The notes below the pieces were generated by a model. The model was not told the DNA's origin. It worked only from the letters and a program-made list of their open reading frames with translations, and ran no database searches. The position numbers and the translations under genes are program-made. A stretch of DNA of 64,000 bases from Polaribacter sp. BAL334 (GTDB lineage Bacteria; Bacteroidota; Bacteroidia; Flavobacteriales; Flavobacteriaceae): assembly GCF_015767435.1 (NCBI RefSeq), contig NZ_JADWOV010000319.1, forward strand, positions 248,001 through 312,000. Reading direction: 5' to 3'. This document shows positions 61,936 to 64,000 of the stretch, in pieces. The first letter of the stretch is position 1. Each line of letters starts with the position of its first letter.

Positions 61936-63099
61936 ATGAAACTTTTTGATAATACTGAGGTTGCATTTTCCTTAAAATCTGATTCACAATTAGAGCGTGC
62001 TTATTTTTTATTTCGAATGATACAAAACGAGCCTATGGTTCGCATTGGATCTGCTGTAACTAACTTTGCCTTGAAAGCACATTTGCCAATTGAAGGCTTG
62101 ATTCGTTCAACGGTTTTCGACCATTTTTGTGGTGGAGTTACAGAAGAAGATTGCTTGCCTGTCATCGAAAAAATGTATGCAGAAGGCAATGTGCACAGCG
62201 TATTAGATTATTCTGTGGAAGGAAAAGACGAAGAAGCTAGTTTTGATGATGCGTTGAACAAAATTTTGAAAATCCTTGATTTTTGTGGCGAAAAGAAATC
62301 CATTCCCTTTGCCGTTTTCAAGCCTACAGGTTTTGGACGTTTTGCCTTGTATCAAAAAATCACGGAAAAAAAATCATTGACTGCCAAAGAACAAGAAGAA
62401 TGGAGCAGGGTAGTAGCTCGTTTTCACAAAGCTTGTAAAACAGCCCAAGAAAAAAACGTTCCTATTCTGATTGATGCTGAAGAAAGTTGGATGCAAGATG
62501 CTGCTGATGCTTTGATTGAAGAAATGATGGAAGCTTACAATAAAGACAAAGCCATTGTTTTCAATACCTTACAAATGTACAGACATGACAGAATGGACTA
62601 TTTGAAAAGAGTACATGCCAAAGCGCAAGAAAAAGGATATCATATAGGAATGAAAGTAGTGCGTGGTGCTTATATGGAAAAAGAGCGCGAAAGAGCGGAA
62701 GAAAAAGGATATCGTTCACCAATTTGTGATACCAAGCAAGCTACTGATGAAAACTATGATGCTGCTATCAATTTTATCATGGAACACCCAAAAATGGCTT
62801 TATTTGCAGGAACTCATAACGAAAATAGTTCGTATTTATTGATGGAATTGGCTAGCAAATACCAAATCAAGAAAGACGATAAACGCCTTTGGTTTGGACA
62901 ATTATTTGGAATGAGCGATCACATCAGTTTCAACCTTGCCAAAGAAGGTTATAATGTAGCTAAATACTTGCCTTTTGGGCCAGTGCGTGATGTGATGCCT
63001 TATTTGATACGAAGAGCAGAAGAAAATACCTCTGTAGCAGGACAAACCAGTAGAGAATTGAATTTATTAACTACAGAACGCAAACGAAGAAAATTATAA
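61936..63099 (+). CDS. Proline dehydrogenase
   Basis: From the ATG at 61936 it has 387 residues: an N-terminal helical part, a TIM-barrel FAD-binding core with FAVFKPTGFGR, ILIDAEESWMQDA, VFNTLQMYRHDR, KVVRGAYMEKER and FAGTHNENSS, then LFGMSDHISF. The C-terminal YLPFGPVRDVMPYLIRRAEEN is the substrate Arg-containing helix of the PutA/ProDH group. It oxidises proline to P5C, passing electrons to the quinone pool. Confidence 0.95.
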   Translation: MKLFDNTEVAFSLKSDSQLERAYFLFRMIQNEPMVRIGSAVTNFALKAHLPIEGLIRSTVFDHFCGGVTEEDCLPVIEKMYAEGNVHSVLDYSVEGKDEEASFDDALNKILKILDFCGEKKSIPFAVFKPTGFGRFALYQKITEKKSLTAKEQEEWSRVVARFHKACKTAQEKNVPILIDAEESWMQDAADALIEEMMEAYNKDKAIVFNTLQMYRHDRMDYLKRVHAKAQEKGYHIGMKVVRGAYMEKERERAEEKGYRSPICDTKQATDENYDAAINFIMEHPKMALFAGTHNENSSYLLMELASKYQIKKDDKRLWFGQLFGMSDHISFNLAKEGYNVAKYLPFGPVRDVMPYLIRRAEENTSVAGQTSRELNLLTTERKRRKL

Positions 63100-63402
63100 A
63101 TGTTGACCAAAGAAGAAATTAAAGCCTTGCTGCTGAGAAACAAATTGCGATTGTATCAAGAATTGTCTCAAAGCAAAGAAGCAATGCGTTTAATTAAAAA
63201 ATCGACACATACAAAACTGAATGAAGAGGAAAGGGAAAAAGTAAAAATCCATTTGATTGACATCTGCAAAACCATTCCTGCATTGACCGTTTTTTTATTG
63301 CCAGGAGGAAGTTTGCTATTGCCATTGTTGATTAAATTAATTCCAGATATTTTACCCTCTGCCTTTAGAGATGACCCAACAAAAGAAAAATTCCCTTCTT
63401 AG
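63100..63402 (+). CDS. Small LETM1-like protein
   Basis: A 100-residue protein whose C-terminal half (PALTVFLLPGGSLLLPLLIK then IPDILPSAF) matches the LLP-x3-LLLPL-x-LK-x-xPxxLPS-F signature of LETM1 ribosome-binding proteins. The N-terminal part is a charged helix. The gene starts directly after the proline dehydrogenase stop (TAAATG). A role at the membrane or ribosome is possible. Confidence 0.75.
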   Translation: MLTKEEIKALLLRNKLRLYQELSQSKEAMRLIKKSTHTKLNEEEREKVKIHLIDICKTIPALTVFLLPGGSLLLPLLIKLIPDILPSAFRDDPTKEKFPS

Positions 63403-63518
63403 TTATTTTATAAATATCTTAAAAATAAATAGTTAGCATTCTTTTAAACTTATATATTACTTTCAAAACAACCTTTCAAATTAATCATTTATAATTCGTG
63501 TAATTCCCTATAAAGAAC

Positions 63519-63526
63519 TACTTTTG
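63519..63526 (+). promoter_or_regulatory. Predicted -7 box of typA
   Basis: TACTTTTG matches TAnnTTTG; a TTCG lies 20 bases upstream (63495-63498) as a weak -33. The start would be near 63533, 16 bases before the ATG. Confidence 0.5.
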
Positions 63527-63548
63527 CACGAAATTTTAGAACGCACTT

Positions 63549-64000
63549 ATGCAATCAATTAGAAACATCGCAATCATTGCCCACGTTGACCACGGAAAAA
63601 CAACCTTAGTAGATAAAATTATTGACCAAGCAAAAATCTTAGACGATCGTAAAGAACGTACTGAATTGTTATTAGACAACAACGATTTGGAGCGTGAAAG
63701 AGGAATTACCATTCTTTCAAAAAACGTTTCAGTAGTATATAAAGGTGTGAAAATCAATGTTATTGACACTCCTGGTCACGCTGATTTTGGTGGAGAAGTA
63801 GAGCGAGTATTGAAAATGGCAGATGGTGTCCTATTATTAGTGGATGCTTTTGAAGGGCCAATGCCACAAACACGATTTGTATTAGGCAAAGCGATTGAAT
63901 TGGGTTTAACTCCTATTGTAGTTGTAAACAAAGTAGATAAAGAAAATTGTACACCTGATTTGGTGCACGAAAAAGTATTCGATTTGATGTTTGCTTTAGA
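63549..64000 (+). CDS. typA: GTP-binding protein TypA/BipA, N-terminal part (runs off the window)
   Basis: An open frame of 150 codons from the ATG at 63549 to the window end: G1 [14 protein letters not shown], the [12 protein letters not shown] switch I region, G3 [12 protein letters not shown], and G4 [10 protein letters not shown]. TypA is a ribosome-binding translational GTPase of the EF-G type that acts in stress and ribosome assembly. SKNVSV in switch I marks TypA rather than LepA. Confidence 0.97.
   Translation, partial: MQSIRNIAIIAHVDHGKTTLVDKIIDQAKILDDRKERTELLLDNNDLERERGITILSKNVSVVYKGVKINVIDTPGHADFGGEVERVLKMADGVLLLVDAFEGPMPQTRFVLGKAIELGLTPIVVVNKVDKENCTPDLVHEKVFDLMFAL

Noticed and set aside
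1..64000. tRNA, rRNA or complete insertion sequence
   Set aside because: No T-loop type GTTCRANYC with matching acceptor stem, no rRNA-like stretch and no transposase frame were found by eye; a tRNAscan or ISfinder search would settle it.

Overview
The window is a low-GC (roughly one third G+C by eye) stretch of chromosome from a Bacteroidota member, most likely a marine Flavobacteriaceae of the Polaribacter/Tenacibaculum kind. The evidence is the gene content (fused CcoN-CcoO oxidase, LptD, MlaD and RmuC of the Bacteroidota type, DUF4349 and two-gene bPH2 modules, menaquinone genes), the near absence of Shine-Dalgarno sequences, and repeated TAnnTTTG promoter boxes, some with TTTG 19 bases upstream. 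I see no tRNA, rRNA, CRISPR array or intact insertion sequence.

Layout. 1-2.4 kb is accessory: the 5' part of a membrane protein, an antitoxin with a frameshifted RelE/ParE toxin, an 11-copy 21-bp minisatellite and a small PD-(D/E)XK nuclease-like gene. 2.5-16.7 kb is mostly housekeeping: fumarylacetoacetase, glyA, rmuC, an acyltransferase, pepT, a BNR-propeller lipoprotein, a patatin, an S41 protease, a DUF481 protein, RidA and lptD. 16.8-28.4 kb is an almost unbroken forward run: cell-wall amidase, MlaD, two Fe-S oxidoreductase subunits, two bPH2 proteins, menA, DUF4349, SRPBCC, menC, a CPBP protease and menE.

28.4-39.8 kb is a microaerobic-respiration block. An FNR-like regulator diverges from ccoI, deoD, hemN, ccoS, ccoNO, ccoQ, ccoP, ccoG, ccoH and a SafE-type membrane protein. 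A 20-bp palindrome centred about 43 bases before the predicted ccoS start site is the likely operator, which would close a regulatory loop within the window. A tandem array of about 160-bp units follows, beginning inside the last codons of the SafE gene. Next comes an ECF sigma factor with a recognisable ECF-type promoter of its own, a putative anti-sigma protein and a beta-barrel-like protein.

43.1-48.4 kb is the main accessory island: 162-bp repeats, three 22-bp iteron-like repeats, a very AT-rich dyad, an HU-like DNA-binding protein, a Sll1717-type P-loop ATPase with a zinc ribbon, a probable N-terminal scrap of a type IIG restriction-modification gene beside a small lipoprotein, VOC and DUF1398 proteins, and a diverged second copy of the HU-gene leader. 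48.4-64 kb returns to ordinary genes: DUF1853, DUF2461, MATE, thioesterase, DEAD-box helicase, TRIC channel, MaoC, a tetR-ABC-hlyD-tolC export operon whose ATPase has degenerate motifs, a cold-shock-domain protein, aroB, proline dehydrogenase, a LETM1-like protein and the start of typA.

No single locus can be declared a new system from sequence alone. The best candidates for a second look are the 43.2-48.4 kb island, the degenerate ABC exporter and the FNR-box/cbb3 circuit.
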